Of a DNA stretch of 64,000 nucleotides, positions 55,619 through 64,000 are shown piece after piece. The stretch covers positions 178,228 through 242,227 of the forward strand of contig NZ_AUMF01000009.1 in the NCBI RefSeq assembly GCF_000430545.1, written 5' to 3'. Under the pieces are notes generated by a model. The model saw only the letters and a program-made list of their open reading frames with translations. It had not been told where the DNA came from and did no database searches. How positions within the stretch are numbered: position 1 is the first letter of the stretch; every line of letters starts with the position of its first letter. Source of the stretch: Tenacibaculum ovolyticum DSM 18103 (GTDB lineage Bacteria > Bacteroidota > Bacteroidia > Flavobacteriales > Flavobacteriaceae). The position numbers and the translations under genes were made by a program.

Positions 55619-55692
55619 GGCCTCGTGGCGCAACTGAATAGCGCACTTGATTACGGCTCAAGAGGTTACAAGTTTGAATCTTGTCGAGGTCA
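55619..55692 (+). tRNA. tRNA-Arg (ACG)
   Basis: A cloverleaf can be drawn: acceptor GGCCTCG with CGAGGTC (one G-T pair), D arm GGCGCAACTGAATAGCGC, anticodon stem CTTGA/TCAAG with loop TTACGGC, and T loop AGTTTGAATCT. Anticodon ACG decodes CGN arginine codons. CCA is not encoded. Confidence 0.93.
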
Positions 55693-55699
55693 CGATTAA

Positions 55700-55729
55700 A
55701 AACCACATATTAATTTATGTGGTTTTTTT
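55700..55729 (+). terminator. Intrinsic terminator after tRNA-Arg
   Basis: AACCACATA pairs with TATGTGGTT around a short AT loop, followed by seven T residues. It is 8 bases after the tRNA. Confidence 0.85.
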
Positions 55730-56007
55730 ATTTTAAAAACCTCCTTTTTAGAACTAAAAAACAAAGCAGACATCCCATAAACTACCCTAAGAATACAAGA
55801 GGGAAGTTTTACTTACAAGAAGACTTAACTGCAAACTTTACATTCATTACACTTTATAGGTAAATAAAACCTATTACAGCTCATATAAAATATGAGTCTT
55901 GTTTACTTCACATTAAAAAGTATAATTATCTATATATATTTGCTAGACATAATGTTAAGAATAAAAACTACAACAGAGTGTCATTTTAAATAATTAAAAA
56001 ATAATAT
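55730..56007. other. Spacer before the bestrophin gene
   Basis: No ORF or strong hairpin recognised in about 280 bases; presumably it holds the bestrophin promoter, not identified. Confidence 0.5.
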
Positions 56008-57075
56008 ATGTATACGAAAAAAGTCTATAGCATTAAGGATATGATAAAATGGACTCGTTATGAGACCTTTTTATTTATAATCATTATTACATTATTTGTA
56101 GGACTTTACTCTTTTTTAGATTTAGCATGGCTAAGAATCCCATGGACTCCACTCGCATTAATTGGTACTGCAGTTGCTTTTGTAATTGGTTTTCAAAACA
56201 ACTCTGCATATGGTAGAATATGGGAAGCTAGAAAAATATGGGGAGGTATTGTAAATACCTCTAGAACCTTTGGAATGTTTGTTCAAGATATGATAAGTAA
56301 TGAATATACTACAGAAGAACTTTCAAAAGAAGAATTACAAGAAGAAATTAAAACACTTACCTATAGACATATTGCATGGATGACTGCGTTACGACATTCT
56401 ATGAGAGAGTCTAAACCTTGGGAAACCGTAATGCACGAAAAAGCAAACAAGGAATTAACCAAAAATATTGGTTTTGCTCCACCAGAATGGAGCTCTAATG
56501 TTTTAAACGATATGAAACCTTATCTCTCAAAACAGGACTTAGATTACACAATGAGTAAAAACAATAAGCAAACTGCATTACTTTATTTACAATCTCATCA
56601 CCTTAAAAGATTAAAAGAGAAAGGAACTCTTTGGGAATTTTCTTTTTTAAAACTAGAAGGAGTTTTAGAAGAAATGTTCACCCTACAAGGTAAATCAGAA
56701 CGGATTAAAAATTTTCCTTACCCTCGTCAATTTGCTACTCTAAATCATTATTTCATGTGGCTTTTTATTTTACTATTACCGTTAGGACTAGTTCCTCAAT
56801 TCGCAGAAATAGGCAAAGAAATAATTTCTATACATCCAACAATCGGGGCTCTTTTCATTTGGCTTTCTATTCCTTTTTATAGTATTGTAGCTTGGATATT
56901 TCACACAATGGAAAAAATTGGTAGAACGGGAGAAAATCCATTTGAAGGATCTGCAAATGATGTTCCCATTTCAACGATGTCTCGTGGAATAGAAATTGAT
57001 TTAAGGCAAAACTTAGAAGAGTCAATAAATGATATTCCAAAGCAATTTCCTATGATTTACGACACTCAGATGTAA
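56008..57075 (+). CDS. Bestrophin family ion channel
   Basis: The 355-residue membrane protein fits the bacterial bestrophin (RFP-TM/YneE) family: N-terminal amphipathic helix, first hydrophobic pair (about 18-60), the conserved GFQNNSAYGRIWEARKIWGG region (about 71-90) with the pore-lining motif, and a second hydrophobic pair (about 247-295, MWLFILLLPLGLVPQF) with a C-terminal tail ending in GENPFEGSANDVPIS. Bestrophins conduct small anions or cations. Copy B of the dispersed repeat, with a terminator-like hairpin, follows it. Confidence 0.9.
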   Translation: MYTKKVYSIKDMIKWTRYETFLFIIIITLFVGLYSFLDLAWLRIPWTPLALIGTAVAFVIGFQNNSAYGRIWEARKIWGGIVNTSRTFGMFVQDMISNEYTTEELSKEELQEEIKTLTYRHIAWMTALRHSMRESKPWETVMHEKANKELTKNIGFAPPEWSSNVLNDMKPYLSKQDLDYTMSKNNKQTALLYLQSHHLKRLKEKGTLWEFSFLKLEGVLEEMFTLQGKSERIKNFPYPRQFATLNHYFMWLFILLLPLGLVPQFAEIGKEIISIHPTIGALFIWLSIPFYSIVAWIFHTMEKIGRTGENPFEGSANDVPISTMSRGIEIDLRQNLEESINDIPKQFPMIYDTQM

Positions 57076-57109
57076 GAAAAGTGAGAAAAACATAACATCT
57101 AACAATAAA

Positions 57110-57287
57110 TAACCATTGCTCAAGCCTGTAATTTTATAAAAACAACGATTAAACAAGCCCTTTTTAGGGCTTTTATTTTTTATTCAACTTTTTAAAACTA
57201 AAATTAAGTGAACTTAAAACGAACACCAATTTGTTTTTAAAGACATCTTTAGAGAAAGTATGTAAAATGATATTCTTATATCATACT
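57110..57287 (+). repeat. Dispersed structured repeat, copy B
   Basis: Contains CTCAAGCCTGTAATTTTATA, the terminator-like AAGCCC-TTTTTA-GGGCTT stem (57155-57172) with T run, AAATTAAGTGAACTTAAAAC, and a final hairpin ATGATAT-TCTT-ATATCAT. The final stem differs from copy A at a base pair but keeps pairing. It follows the bestrophin gene on the same strand. Confidence 0.75.
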
Positions 57288-57502
57288 ATACATTAGTTTA
57301 TTTTTTTAACAATTGAAGTAATTATCTTAAAGAAGGCCTAACTTCTTTAAACATCTAAGATTGTTAACAATCCACTTATTAGTATTTAAAAAAACACTAT
57401 AACAATAAAAAAAGTAGAGAAACCTCTATTTTAGCTAACGAAACACATAGCCCAAAGTCGAGAAGTTTTACGTAATGAAAAATTCATACGGATATTACCA
57501 CA

Positions 57503-57520
57503 AACACCTCTAGAGGTGTT
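57503..57520. promoter_or_regulatory. 18-bp perfect palindrome upstream of the DJ-1/PfpI gene
   Basis: AACACCTCTAGAGGTGTT is perfectly self-complementary and lies 75 bases before the start codon. It has no T run after it and fits a dimeric regulator site. Confidence 0.45.
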
Positions 57521-57595
57521 AAATATTTATTACCCTAACTCGTATATAATAGATATATGCGAAATTAAAAAAATGAGAAACTTACTTATAAAAAA

Positions 57596-58306
57596 ATGAG
57601 AATAATAATCTATATATATAATGGTATAACAATGCTTGATGCAATTGGACCATATGAAGTTTTAAGAAATATGAGAGATGCAGAAGTATATTTTGTAGCA
57701 GAAAACAAGGGAGAAATAAAAGCAGATTCTGATTTTGTTCATTTAAATGCAAAATATGATATTAATGAAATCGAAAGTGCTGATATTTTATTAATTCCGG
57801 GTTCTGCAATTACTTTCATTAGAGAAATGAAAAATAAAAAAGTACTGAATTGGATTAACAAAATAGACAAGACCACTAAATGGACAACTTCTGTATGTTC
57901 TGGCTCTCTTATTTTAGCTGCAGCAGGATTACTAAAAGGTAAAAATGCTACCTCACATTGGAAACCAATAAATTTATTAAAAGATTTTGGGGTTACACCA
58001 AAAAACGAAAGAATAGTTAAACAAGGAAAATATATAACAGCAGCAGGAGTTTCTGCAGGAATAGATATGGCATTATACTTATCAAATGAAATTGTTGGAG
58101 AAACAGAAACCAAAGCAATACAACTTGTTATTGAGTATGACCCAAATCCAATTTACGATTGTGGCAGTATTTCTAAAGCCTCGAATGAAGTTATTAAAAT
58201 GGCGGAAATAAAACTTGCAAAAGATGCCAAAAAAGAAATAGGATTGATAGATATATTAAAATCAGGAAAAACATTAATGAAAATAAAGAAAAACAAACTA
58301 TTATAA
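57596..58306 (+). CDS. DJ-1/PfpI family protein
   Basis: The 236-residue protein has the DJ-1/PfpI fold, with IYNGITMLDAIGPYEVLR at the N-terminus and the nucleophile elbow TSVCSGSLILAAAGLLKG (about 97-114) containing the conserved Cys. The following KNATSHWKPINLL and GVSAGIDMALYL are typical of the GATase1-like isonitrile hydratase subgroup without the DNA-binding domain. Copy C of the dispersed repeat follows it. Confidence 0.85.
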   Translation: MRIIIYIYNGITMLDAIGPYEVLRNMRDAEVYFVAENKGEIKADSDFVHLNAKYDINEIESADILLIPGSAITFIREMKNKKVLNWINKIDKTTKWTTSVCSGSLILAAAGLLKGKNATSHWKPINLLKDFGVTPKNERIVKQGKYITAAGVSAGIDMALYLSNEIVGETETKAIQLVIEYDPNPIYDCGSISKASNEVIKMAEIKLAKDAKKEIGLIDILKSGKTLMKIKKNKLL

Positions 58307-58345
58307 CTGACAACAAAGAATTATATAAAATTTATAACGAAGATA

Positions 58346-58485
58346 AGACAAGCCCTAAAAAGAGCTTGTCTTTCTTATTTAGCCCTATAAAAATTAAGTG
58401 AGCTTAAAACAAACACTTGTTTCCATTTAAAGAGATATTTAGATAAAATATATAAAAACGATACTCCTATATCTTTTTGATAAGA
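58346..58485 (+). repeat. Dispersed structured repeat, copy C
   Basis: Begins with the stem GACAAGC (58347-58353)/GCTTGTC (58364-58370) and T-rich tail, then AAATTAAGTGAGCTTAAAAC and a final GATA/TATC hairpin around CTCCTA. It matches copies A and B but lacks the leftmost CAAGCC...TATA part. It lies 40 bases after the DJ-1/PfpI stop. Confidence 0.75.
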
Positions 58486-58570
58486 TATTTTTGTAATTAG
58501 AAAAACAAACTGATAAATTAGGATTTCAATTAAAACATGAATAACTCTTTAGCAATCTCTAAAAATTAAA

Positions 58571-59200
58571 TTAAGATAAATCTATTTTCATATTAATATA
58601 CATCCATTTAGTAGGAACACTGTTCGATTTACCGTTAACAATTTTGTCATAATCAATTCCCCATTCTAGCAAATTCATTTGACCTTGTAAAACAAGTGAT
58701 CTAGACATTGACTCATTTGGAGTTCTAATTCCTGTTCCAAAAAACGTAACCTCTTTTTCAATTCCTTTTATTGATAGTTTACCATTAATTTGATACCAAT
58801 CGATACCCATTGTATAAACATTAGTTGATCTGAATGTAATTTTTTCATCATCTGCCCCAATAAATAAACCTGGCGTTTTAATTTTAGCTGTTAACTCCTC
58901 TCCCGCACACACGTTAAATGTATTAGGGTCTATTTCAAATAAAATACTCATATTTTCTAGAGGATTACCTAAATCTTCTCTTAAAGGAGCAACTACTTTC
59001 AAATTATCTACAACACCACTAAACGGCGTACTACAATGCCCATGTGTTACAAATAAATTAACTATTTGATTTTGTTCATTTTCAAGTAAAAAGGTATTTG
59101 CATTTTTTTTAAAATCTGATTTTTTTTTAGTGTATCCACTAGCTATAATCATCATTAACAGTACCACAAATGGTATAAAAATGTTTTTAATATTTCTCAT
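58571..59200 (-). CDS. YceI-like periplasmic protein
   Basis: From MRNIKNIFIPFVVLLMMII the protein has 209 residues: a signal peptide, then a YceI-like lipocalin fold with TPFSGVVDNLKVV, FEIDPNTFNVCAGEELTAKI, the conserved ITFRSTNV strand and KGIEKEVTFFGTGIRT. YceI proteins bind isoprenoid-like lipids in the periplasm. The ATG at 59278 adds a second hydrophobic stretch and is less likely. Single gene. Confidence 0.8.
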   Translation of the reverse strand: MRNIKNIFIPFVVLLMMIIASGYTKKKSDFKKNANTFLLENEQNQIVNLFVTHGHCSTPFSGVVDNLKVVAPLREDLGNPLENMSILFEIDPNTFNVCAGEELTAKIKTPGLFIGADDEKITFRSTNVYTMGIDWYQINGKLSIKGIEKEVTFFGTGIRTPNESMSRSLVLQGQMNLLEWGIDYDKIVNGKSNSVPTKWMYINMKIDLS

Positions 59201-59396
59201 AATAAGATATTTAATATTTCTTCGAATATATAGCCTGCTCAATATTAAATATGTCAATGAAATGTAAAAAAAGTGCAAAAACTAATCATTAATTTCTCTT
59301 TACACGACAATTAGCTCCTCAAAATTCATTTTTTTTAAACTACATTAGTAATTGTAATAAACAATGAACTAGTACACATAAACATTAGATACAATT

Positions 59397-59945
59397 ATGC
59401 AAATCGTCCTCCGAACTTTAAAAACGTCAATACTAATAGCCTTAAGTATATTTAGTTATAGCTGTAAGAAAAATAACAAACCAAGCTCACTAAAAAACAA
59501 TGAAAATCTATTACATATAAAATCTGAAGAAGGTGAGAAATGGAATGTTTTAGGTGTAAAAATTGTTGGGAAAATTTTAAGCACGCAAACAAACAATAAG
59601 TACTCTGTAATTATTTCTGAAACACCTCCAAATCAAGGCCCACCTCTTCATGTTCACAAAAATGAAGATGAACTTTTTTATATTCTAAAAGGTAATTATG
59701 TTTTTCATTTTGGTAATAAAAAAATTAAAGCCAAACAAGGTGATTTTATTAAATTACCTAGAGGAATACCACATCGTTTTGTAAATACCGATACTATTGT
59801 AGGAATTACAATGAATACAATTACTCCTGGTGGTTTTGAAAATTTTTTCAATGAAATATCAAAAGAATCAGAAACAAATAAACTCACCAAATACAAAATT
59901 GATTCCATTGCTAACAAATATGGCGTTTCATTTGTGAAAAAATAA
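59397..59945 (+). CDS. Cupin-domain lipoprotein
   Basis: The 182-residue protein has a signal with a lipobox-like FSYSCKK (Cys near residue 23) and a cupin domain with GPPLHVHKNEDELFYILKGN (about 81-100) and GDFIKLPRGIPHRFVNT (about 114-130), giving the usual three His and one Glu metal ligands. Cupins of this size are often small-molecule binding or oxygenase-like. It is exported and probably anchored. Single gene. Confidence 0.82.
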   Translation: MQIVLRTLKTSILIALSIFSYSCKKNNKPSSLKNNENLLHIKSEEGEKWNVLGVKIVGKILSTQTNNKYSVIISETPPNQGPPLHVHKNEDELFYILKGNYVFHFGNKKIKAKQGDFIKLPRGIPHRFVNTDTIVGITMNTITPGGFENFFNEISKESETNKLTKYKIDSIANKYGVSFVKK

Positions 59946-60091
59946 TTAAGGAAAATTAAATCATGTTCCAGAAACTTATCTTCAACAGACTAATAGCTCT
60001 CAATTCCACCAAAAAAAATAAACAGAAAAGGAATTAAATTAATGTGTTATTGATAAATTTCTAACTACTTATTTCTTAAAAAAATAAACAA

Positions 60092-60125
60092 AAAAGACCC
60101 AAAATAAAATTATTTTGGGTCTTTT
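60092..60125 (-). terminator. Intrinsic terminator of the type IX triad
   Basis: AAAAGACCCAAAATA (60092-60106) pairs perfectly with TATTTTGGGTCTTTT (60111-60125) around a four-base loop. On the minus strand it is followed by T. It is 15 bases after the OmpA stop. Confidence 0.88.
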
Positions 60126-60140
60126 CATTTGAAAAAAAAT

Positions 60141-62078
60141 CTAATTACTTGCTTTTACATTACCTGCATCGTTAACAATATAAAAATAAGAACGTCTATT
60201 TTTTTGATGCTCTTCTTCTAAACATTTACTCGCATCATCACAATTATTTAAGAGTTGACTCTCTCCAAAACCTAAAGCACTTTCTATTCTATCTGACGAA
60301 ATACCTCTAGAAATAATATAATCTCTTGTCGATATAGCTCTATTAGTTGATAAACGCTTATTATATTCTTTAGTCCCTCTACTATCTGTATGTGATTCTA
60401 TTTTAATAATCATATTAGAATTATTCTTCATTACCGTTACAATATGCTCTAATTCATATTCAGCATCTTCTCTAATATTAGATAAATTAAAATCAAAATA
60501 AATAGGCTTTATTATTATTTGATCTGCGACTATTAAAGATTCTAAATTAAAATCTTCAGTTACAGACTTTTTATTTACATCAAGTGTTTGTGTATCTTTT
60601 TTCTTATTTCTATAATTTTCTTTTGAAGCTATGACAACAAATTTTTTCTCACAATCTATTTTTTCAAACAAATATGTACCTGATCTTCCTGTTTTTTGCT
60701 CAGAAACAGGTTCTCCATTTTCATTCATTAACTGCACAATAGCGTTCTTAATTGGCTCTCCTGTATTAGAATCTGTTATAATACCTTTAATATCTTCTTT
60801 ACAGTTATAAATATTAAAACTGTAAATATCATCATCACCTTCTCCTCCCTTTCTATTTGATGAAAAGAATCCATATTCATGATTATTATCTATAACAAAA
60901 GCAAAATCATCAAAAGCTCCGTTTACAGGACTCCCTAAATTTACTGGATCTGAGTAGTTTCCGTTTTTAAACTTAGATTCAAATATATCTAAAGCTCCTA
61001 ATCCTAAATGACCATCGGAAGCAAAATACAATACATTATCATTACCTATAAAAGGAAACATTTCTCTTCCTTCAGTATTAATTTTCTCTCCAAGATTTTC
61101 TGGCTCACCAAAAGTATCATTGTCTAAAATAGCTACTTTATAAATATCTGTTCCTCCAAAACCTCTTGACATATCAGACACAAAGTATAAGCTTTTTTCA
61201 TCTGCACTTAAAGCTGGATGCCCACAGGAAAATGCGTCACTATTAAAAGATAATTCCCTAACATTCCCCCAAAAATCTCCTATCCTATCAGCACTATAAA
61301 TTTTAAGATGTGCTACTTCATTTTTATCCCCTTTTAACTTCTTTCCATCAAAATTATCTCTTGTGAAATAAGCTTTCTTTCCATTTTTAGTAATTATAAT
61401 ATTAGATTCATGATATTTTGAACTTAAGTCATTTAAAATTGTTGACTCCTCAATATCTAATATCTTTTTAGCCTTAATGTTTTTTTGCTTTGCCTTATAA
61501 ATATTTAAATACGGCTGCTTATTCCATTTATATAATTTATTATCTTTTTTTGTTTTAGGGTTTGTTGAAGCAAAGTACAAATGGTTGTCATAAATAAACC
61601 CTCCAAAATCCGAATAAGGTGTATTACTTGATAAATTATGAATATTGATATATGTTTTTTCTCTATTTGAATATTCAGCAAAGTAATTTTTATTTTTCTC
61701 TAGAGCTTTTGCCCTACTGTCACTTCCATTTTCCCCACTTAATTTTAATAACCATTTGTCTGATTCAGTAATCTTACCGTTGGTTTTTAAAACTTGTGCA
61801 TACCTAAACAAATGTTTTGGAGAAGCAATTCCTTCATATAAGCTCATTAGCTTTTCATAATTCCCTTCTGCTTTTGCAAATTCAAAATTAAAATAATGAG
61901 CATCAGCTAATCTACTTAAAACCAAATAAGAGTCATCACCTTTTTTATGAATTGATTGATAAAGTTCTGCTGCTTTTTTATAAGCAAATTCTTTGAAATA
62001 TCTATCTGCAGCATATTTTCGTTGTCCAAAACTAATAGTGGTTATTAGCAAGACTAGTATGTATATGTTTTTTCTCAT
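60141..62078 (-). CDS. OmpA-family protein of the type IX secretion/gliding system
   Basis: The 645-residue protein has a signal peptide (MRKNIYILVLLITTISFGQ), a TPR-like region (20-130), PD40-type propeller repeats (about 150-420, KSLYFVSDMSRGFGGTDIYK), a carboxypeptidase-regulatory-like domain (about 430-510, GEPIKNAIVQLMNENGEP) and a C-terminal OmpA domain (about 540-640, IKIESHTDSRGTKEYNKRLS) that binds peptidoglycan. This domain order is that of PorE-like/SprF-associated proteins. It lies 19 bases after the PorP/SprF gene. Confidence 0.88.
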   Translation of the reverse strand: MRKNIYILVLLITTISFGQRKYAADRYFKEFAYKKAAELYQSIHKKGDDSYLVLSRLADAHYFNFEFAKAEGNYEKLMSLYEGIASPKHLFRYAQVLKTNGKITESDKWLLKLSGENGSDSRAKALEKNKNYFAEYSNREKTYINIHNLSSNTPYSDFGGFIYDNHLYFASTNPKTKKDNKLYKWNKQPYLNIYKAKQKNIKAKKILDIEESTILNDLSSKYHESNIIITKNGKKAYFTRDNFDGKKLKGDKNEVAHLKIYSADRIGDFWGNVRELSFNSDAFSCGHPALSADEKSLYFVSDMSRGFGGTDIYKVAILDNDTFGEPENLGEKINTEGREMFPFIGNDNVLYFASDGHLGLGALDIFESKFKNGNYSDPVNLGSPVNGAFDDFAFVIDNNHEYGFFSSNRKGGEGDDDIYSFNIYNCKEDIKGIITDSNTGEPIKNAIVQLMNENGEPVSEQKTGRSGTYLFEKIDCEKKFVVIASKENYRNKKKDTQTLDVNKKSVTEDFNLESLIVADQIIIKPIYFDFNLSNIREDAEYELEHIVTVMKNNSNMIIKIESHTDSRGTKEYNKRLSTNRAISTRDYIISRGISSDRIESALGFGESQLLNNCDDASKCLEEEHQKNRRSYFYIVNDAGNVKASN

Positions 62079-62097
62079 CTTTTTTCTTCTTTTTTCG

Positions 62098-63012
62098 TTA
62101 AAAAAATCTTGGTGACTTCATTGTTTGTTCTTTAAACATCTCATAACGAAGCATCAACTCATAAGTCCCTGAATTATAATTACTATAGTTTGACGTTGTT
62201 AAATCGTAAGCAAAACCTATGTTTAAGTTTTTACTTGCCTGAAAACCAAGTAAAGCACTAATAGAATCATCCCATCGCCAAGCAAGACCTGCTGTAAATT
62301 TCTCATTAAACAAAAAGTTTGCTGAAACATCTATAGATAAAGGTGCTCCATTTACAACCTTTGCTAAAACTGCTGGCTTAAACTTTATGCTTTCATTTAA
62401 ATCGAAAACATAACCCCCTATTAAAAATAAATGCAAACGTTCTTCAGCTACATCACCTCCATTATTAGAATCTTCATAATGATCTGTACTAATTAAATTA
62501 GGTATCGCTGCTCCTAAATACCATTTACTAGTATAATAATACATCCCTGCACCTACTGTTGGTAAAAATTTATTTATGTTACCTTCTAACTTTTTATCAT
62601 CCCTATTACGAACTCGTCCTTTATTCCAATCTACATTCAAATGACGACCCCCTAATTTTAATCCAAAGGCTAAATTACCTTCATCACTAGTACGTATTGT
62701 ATAGGACCCATTAATATCTAAAAATATTTCATTTGCAGGCCCAATTCTATCATTCGTTAAATTTATCCCTAACCCAACTCCGCTATAACCTAACGGAGTG
62801 TCATAACTTAATGTTTGGGTATTTGGAGCGCCATCTACTCCAACCCATTGGGTTCTTCCTAATAAATTTATAATACTATGCCCATTTGAACCTGCATAGG
62901 CAGGATTCACACTCATTGTATTATACATATATTGTGTATACTGTGGGTCTTGCTGTGCATTAATTCCGCTAATAACGCATAGAATTAATACTATTGTATA
63001 TCTTATTTTCAT
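62098..63012 (-). CDS. PorP/SprF family type IX secretion membrane protein
   Basis: The 304-residue protein has a signal peptide ending near GINAQQDPQ, followed by YTQYMYNTMSVNPAYAGSNG (about 24-43), the usual start of PorP/SprF proteins, and outer-membrane beta strands to a final FKEQTMKSPRFF. SprF-like proteins help deliver a cognate adhesin by type IX secretion. The start is 9 bases after the upstream surface protein stop, so the pair is specific. Confidence 0.92.
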   Translation of the reverse strand: MKIRYTIVLILCVISGINAQQDPQYTQYMYNTMSVNPAYAGSNGHSIINLLGRTQWVGVDGAPNTQTLSYDTPLGYSGVGLGINLTNDRIGPANEIFLDINGSYTIRTSDEGNLAFGLKLGGRHLNVDWNKGRVRNRDDKKLEGNINKFLPTVGAGMYYYTSKWYLGAAIPNLISTDHYEDSNNGGDVAEERLHLFLIGGYVFDLNESIKFKPAVLAKVVNGAPLSIDVSANFLFNEKFTAGLAWRWDDSISALLGFQASKNLNIGFAYDLTTSNYSNYNSGTYELMLRYEMFKEQTMKSPRFF

Positions 63013-63021
63013 ATCTCTTTC

Positions 63022-64000
63022 TTATCTATTAATATATAACCAACCTGCTTTTGGTTTTGATCCATCTCCTAAATCTATAACATAATAATAGGTTCCTGGC
63101 GGTAGTTTTTCATCAACACTAATTGTTGCTCTACCACTTGAAATACCTCTAAAAACAACACTTTCGTTATTATATCCTGATGCTTTATAAACCGTATTAC
63201 CCCATCTATTAAATATCTCTACAGTATTCTTACTATATTCTGGTCTGTCAATACATGAAATAAAGAATGTATCATTCTCTCCATCATTATCTGGAGTCAT
63301 AATATTGTAAGGAGTACCACATGGGTTTTGATCTGAATCTAAATAATCGGGGATACCATTATCGTTTGTATCTAATGCATCATCTGTTGTTGGATCACCA
63401 TCCCCTGGCCCTTCATTAATAGTATCAATACCATCATTATCATCATCAGTATCTTGAAAATCTGGAATACCGTCTTCATCAGTATCTGGAATACTTACAG
63501 AAGTTCCTCCATTATCAGGATCAAAGGCATCATCTAATCCATCATTATCACTATCTAATCCAGATGGAGAACTATCAGGAATACCATCTCCATTTTCATC
63601 ATTTCCTTCTATCACATCTGGCACTCCATCATTATCACTATCAGAATCTAAACTATCAGGTATACCATCTTCATCGGTATCAACTCCACCATCTCCTTCA
63701 TCTGTATCTAATATACCATCGTTATCATCATCTAAATCATAAATATCTGGGATTCCATCTCCATCAGTATCTATTTGCTCTGAATCCCCAAAACCATCTA
63801 AGCCATCTACTGAATCTGCAATTCCATCGCCATCAGTATCTGTTACATCATCTATTACACCATCGCCATCAGTATCTAAACCTCCAGGTAAATCTGGATT
63901 GTTTGGCTCTAATACATCTGGAGTTCCATTGCCATCAGTATCTGGTAAACTACTTCCATCTACTAAAGCTCCTGACGTATCTACTTGTCCATCACCATCT
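63022..64000 (-). CDS. C-terminal part of a large T9SS-exported surface protein with thrombospondin type 3 repeats
   Basis: The frame is open from the window edge to the stop at 63022, so at least 326 residues are seen and the protein continues outside. It consists of many Asp-rich calcium-binding thrombospondin type 3 repeats ([13 protein letters not shown]) and ends with a gliding-motility-type (type B) C-terminal sorting domain, about the last 95 residues, with [33 protein letters not shown] and [20 protein letters not shown]. Such proteins are adhesins or extracellular structural proteins; partnered with the PorP/SprF gene. Confidence 0.9.
   Translation of the reverse strand, partial: DGDGQVDTSGALVDGSSLPDTDGNGTPDVLEPNNPDLPGGLDTDGDGVIDDVTDTDGDGIADSVDGLDGFGDSEQIDTDGDGIPDIYDLDDDNDGILDTDEGDGGVDTDEDGIPDSLDSDSDNDGVPDVIEGNDENGDGIPDSSPSGLDSDNDGLDDAFDPDNGGTSVSIPDTDEDGIPDFQDTDDDNDGIDTINEGPGDGDPTTDDALDTNDNGIPDYLDSDQNPCGTPYNIMTPDNDGENDTFFISCIDRPEYSKNTVEIFNRWGNTVYKASGYNNESVVFRGISSGRATISVDEKLPPGTYYYVIDLGDGSKPKAGWLYINR

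Larger units (their letters stand above)
57076..57595. other. Spacer with repeat copy B and a palindrome
   Basis: 520 bases without a gene. The left 180 bases are copy B of the dispersed repeat; the right part holds the 18-bp palindrome at 57503-57520. Nothing else was recognised. Confidence 0.6.

Noticed and set aside
63625..64000. DNA tandem repeat or CRISPR-like array at the right edge
   Set aside because: The repeated pattern is the coding sequence of Asp-rich thrombospondin type 3 repeats in one frame; spacers and repeats of fixed length are absent.

Overview
The window is low-GC, chromosome-like DNA from a Bacteroidota bacterium, most likely a marine member of the Flavobacteriaceae. 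The evidence is a contact-dependent secretion locus of the Bacteroidetes subtype (T6SS-iii), type IX secretion genes of the gliding/adhesin kind (PorP/SprF, OmpA, and a surface protein with a type-B sorting domain), promoters of the TTG-N20-TAnnTTTG kind, a type III plus a type II glutamine synthetase, a B12-dependent ribonucleotide reductase and SusC/TonB-type receptors. The genus is not established from sequence alone.

Layout. 1-8.3 kb (minus): T6SS-iii genes in the order tssB, tssC, a 495-bp gap with a long stem-loop, tssE, tssF, tssH (ClpV), tssG and a membrane protein cut by the window edge. 8.8-14.4 kb: prfA, then on plus a small ABC pair, a lipoprotein, an OsmC protein, and two secreted proteins whose promoters are nearly identical. 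14.5-15.7 kb: three tandem promoter units with 22-bp spaced direct repeats; two appear to make short structured RNAs and the third a double-glycine leader peptide, followed by a broken membrane protein gene. 16.1-22.9 kb: an accessory island of unrelated hypothetical genes (minus) separated by repeated stem-loop modules and flanked by two related promoter copies. 23-31 kb (minus): nrdJ, a membrane-bound winged-helix regulator, and a nitric-oxide defence set (qNorB, the Ric/YtfE repair protein, a membrane protein, an NsrR-like Rrf2 regulator). 31.1-34.2 kb: a 1011-residue ankyrin protein.

34.5-45.6 kb (plus) is the most unusual part. A small Cys/His-containing membrane protein is followed by two tandem copies of a 35-residue peptide ending in a Cys/His-rich tail, a terminator, and then a largely continuous gene run: a WH-motif protein, an unknown protein, a TonB-dependent receptor, a DUF4374-like (XusB-like) lipoprotein, an ABC ATPase with two ABC-2 permeases, and a MATE exporter. 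The logic resembles a peptide metallophore system (precursor, export, re-uptake), as in methanobactin loci, but no known methanobactin-type modifying enzyme lies in the window.

45.7-64 kb: a methyltransferase, purM, a hypothetical membrane coiled-coil protein, divergent glnN/GSII genes around a strong inverted repeat, a Ca/Na antiporter, an SPFH protein with small neighbours, tRNA-Arg(ACG), a bestrophin, a DJ-1/PfpI protein, a YceI protein, a cupin lipoprotein and a type IX secretion triad. A structured dispersed repeat occurs three times, each time directly 3' of a gene (21.7, 57.1 and 58.3 kb).
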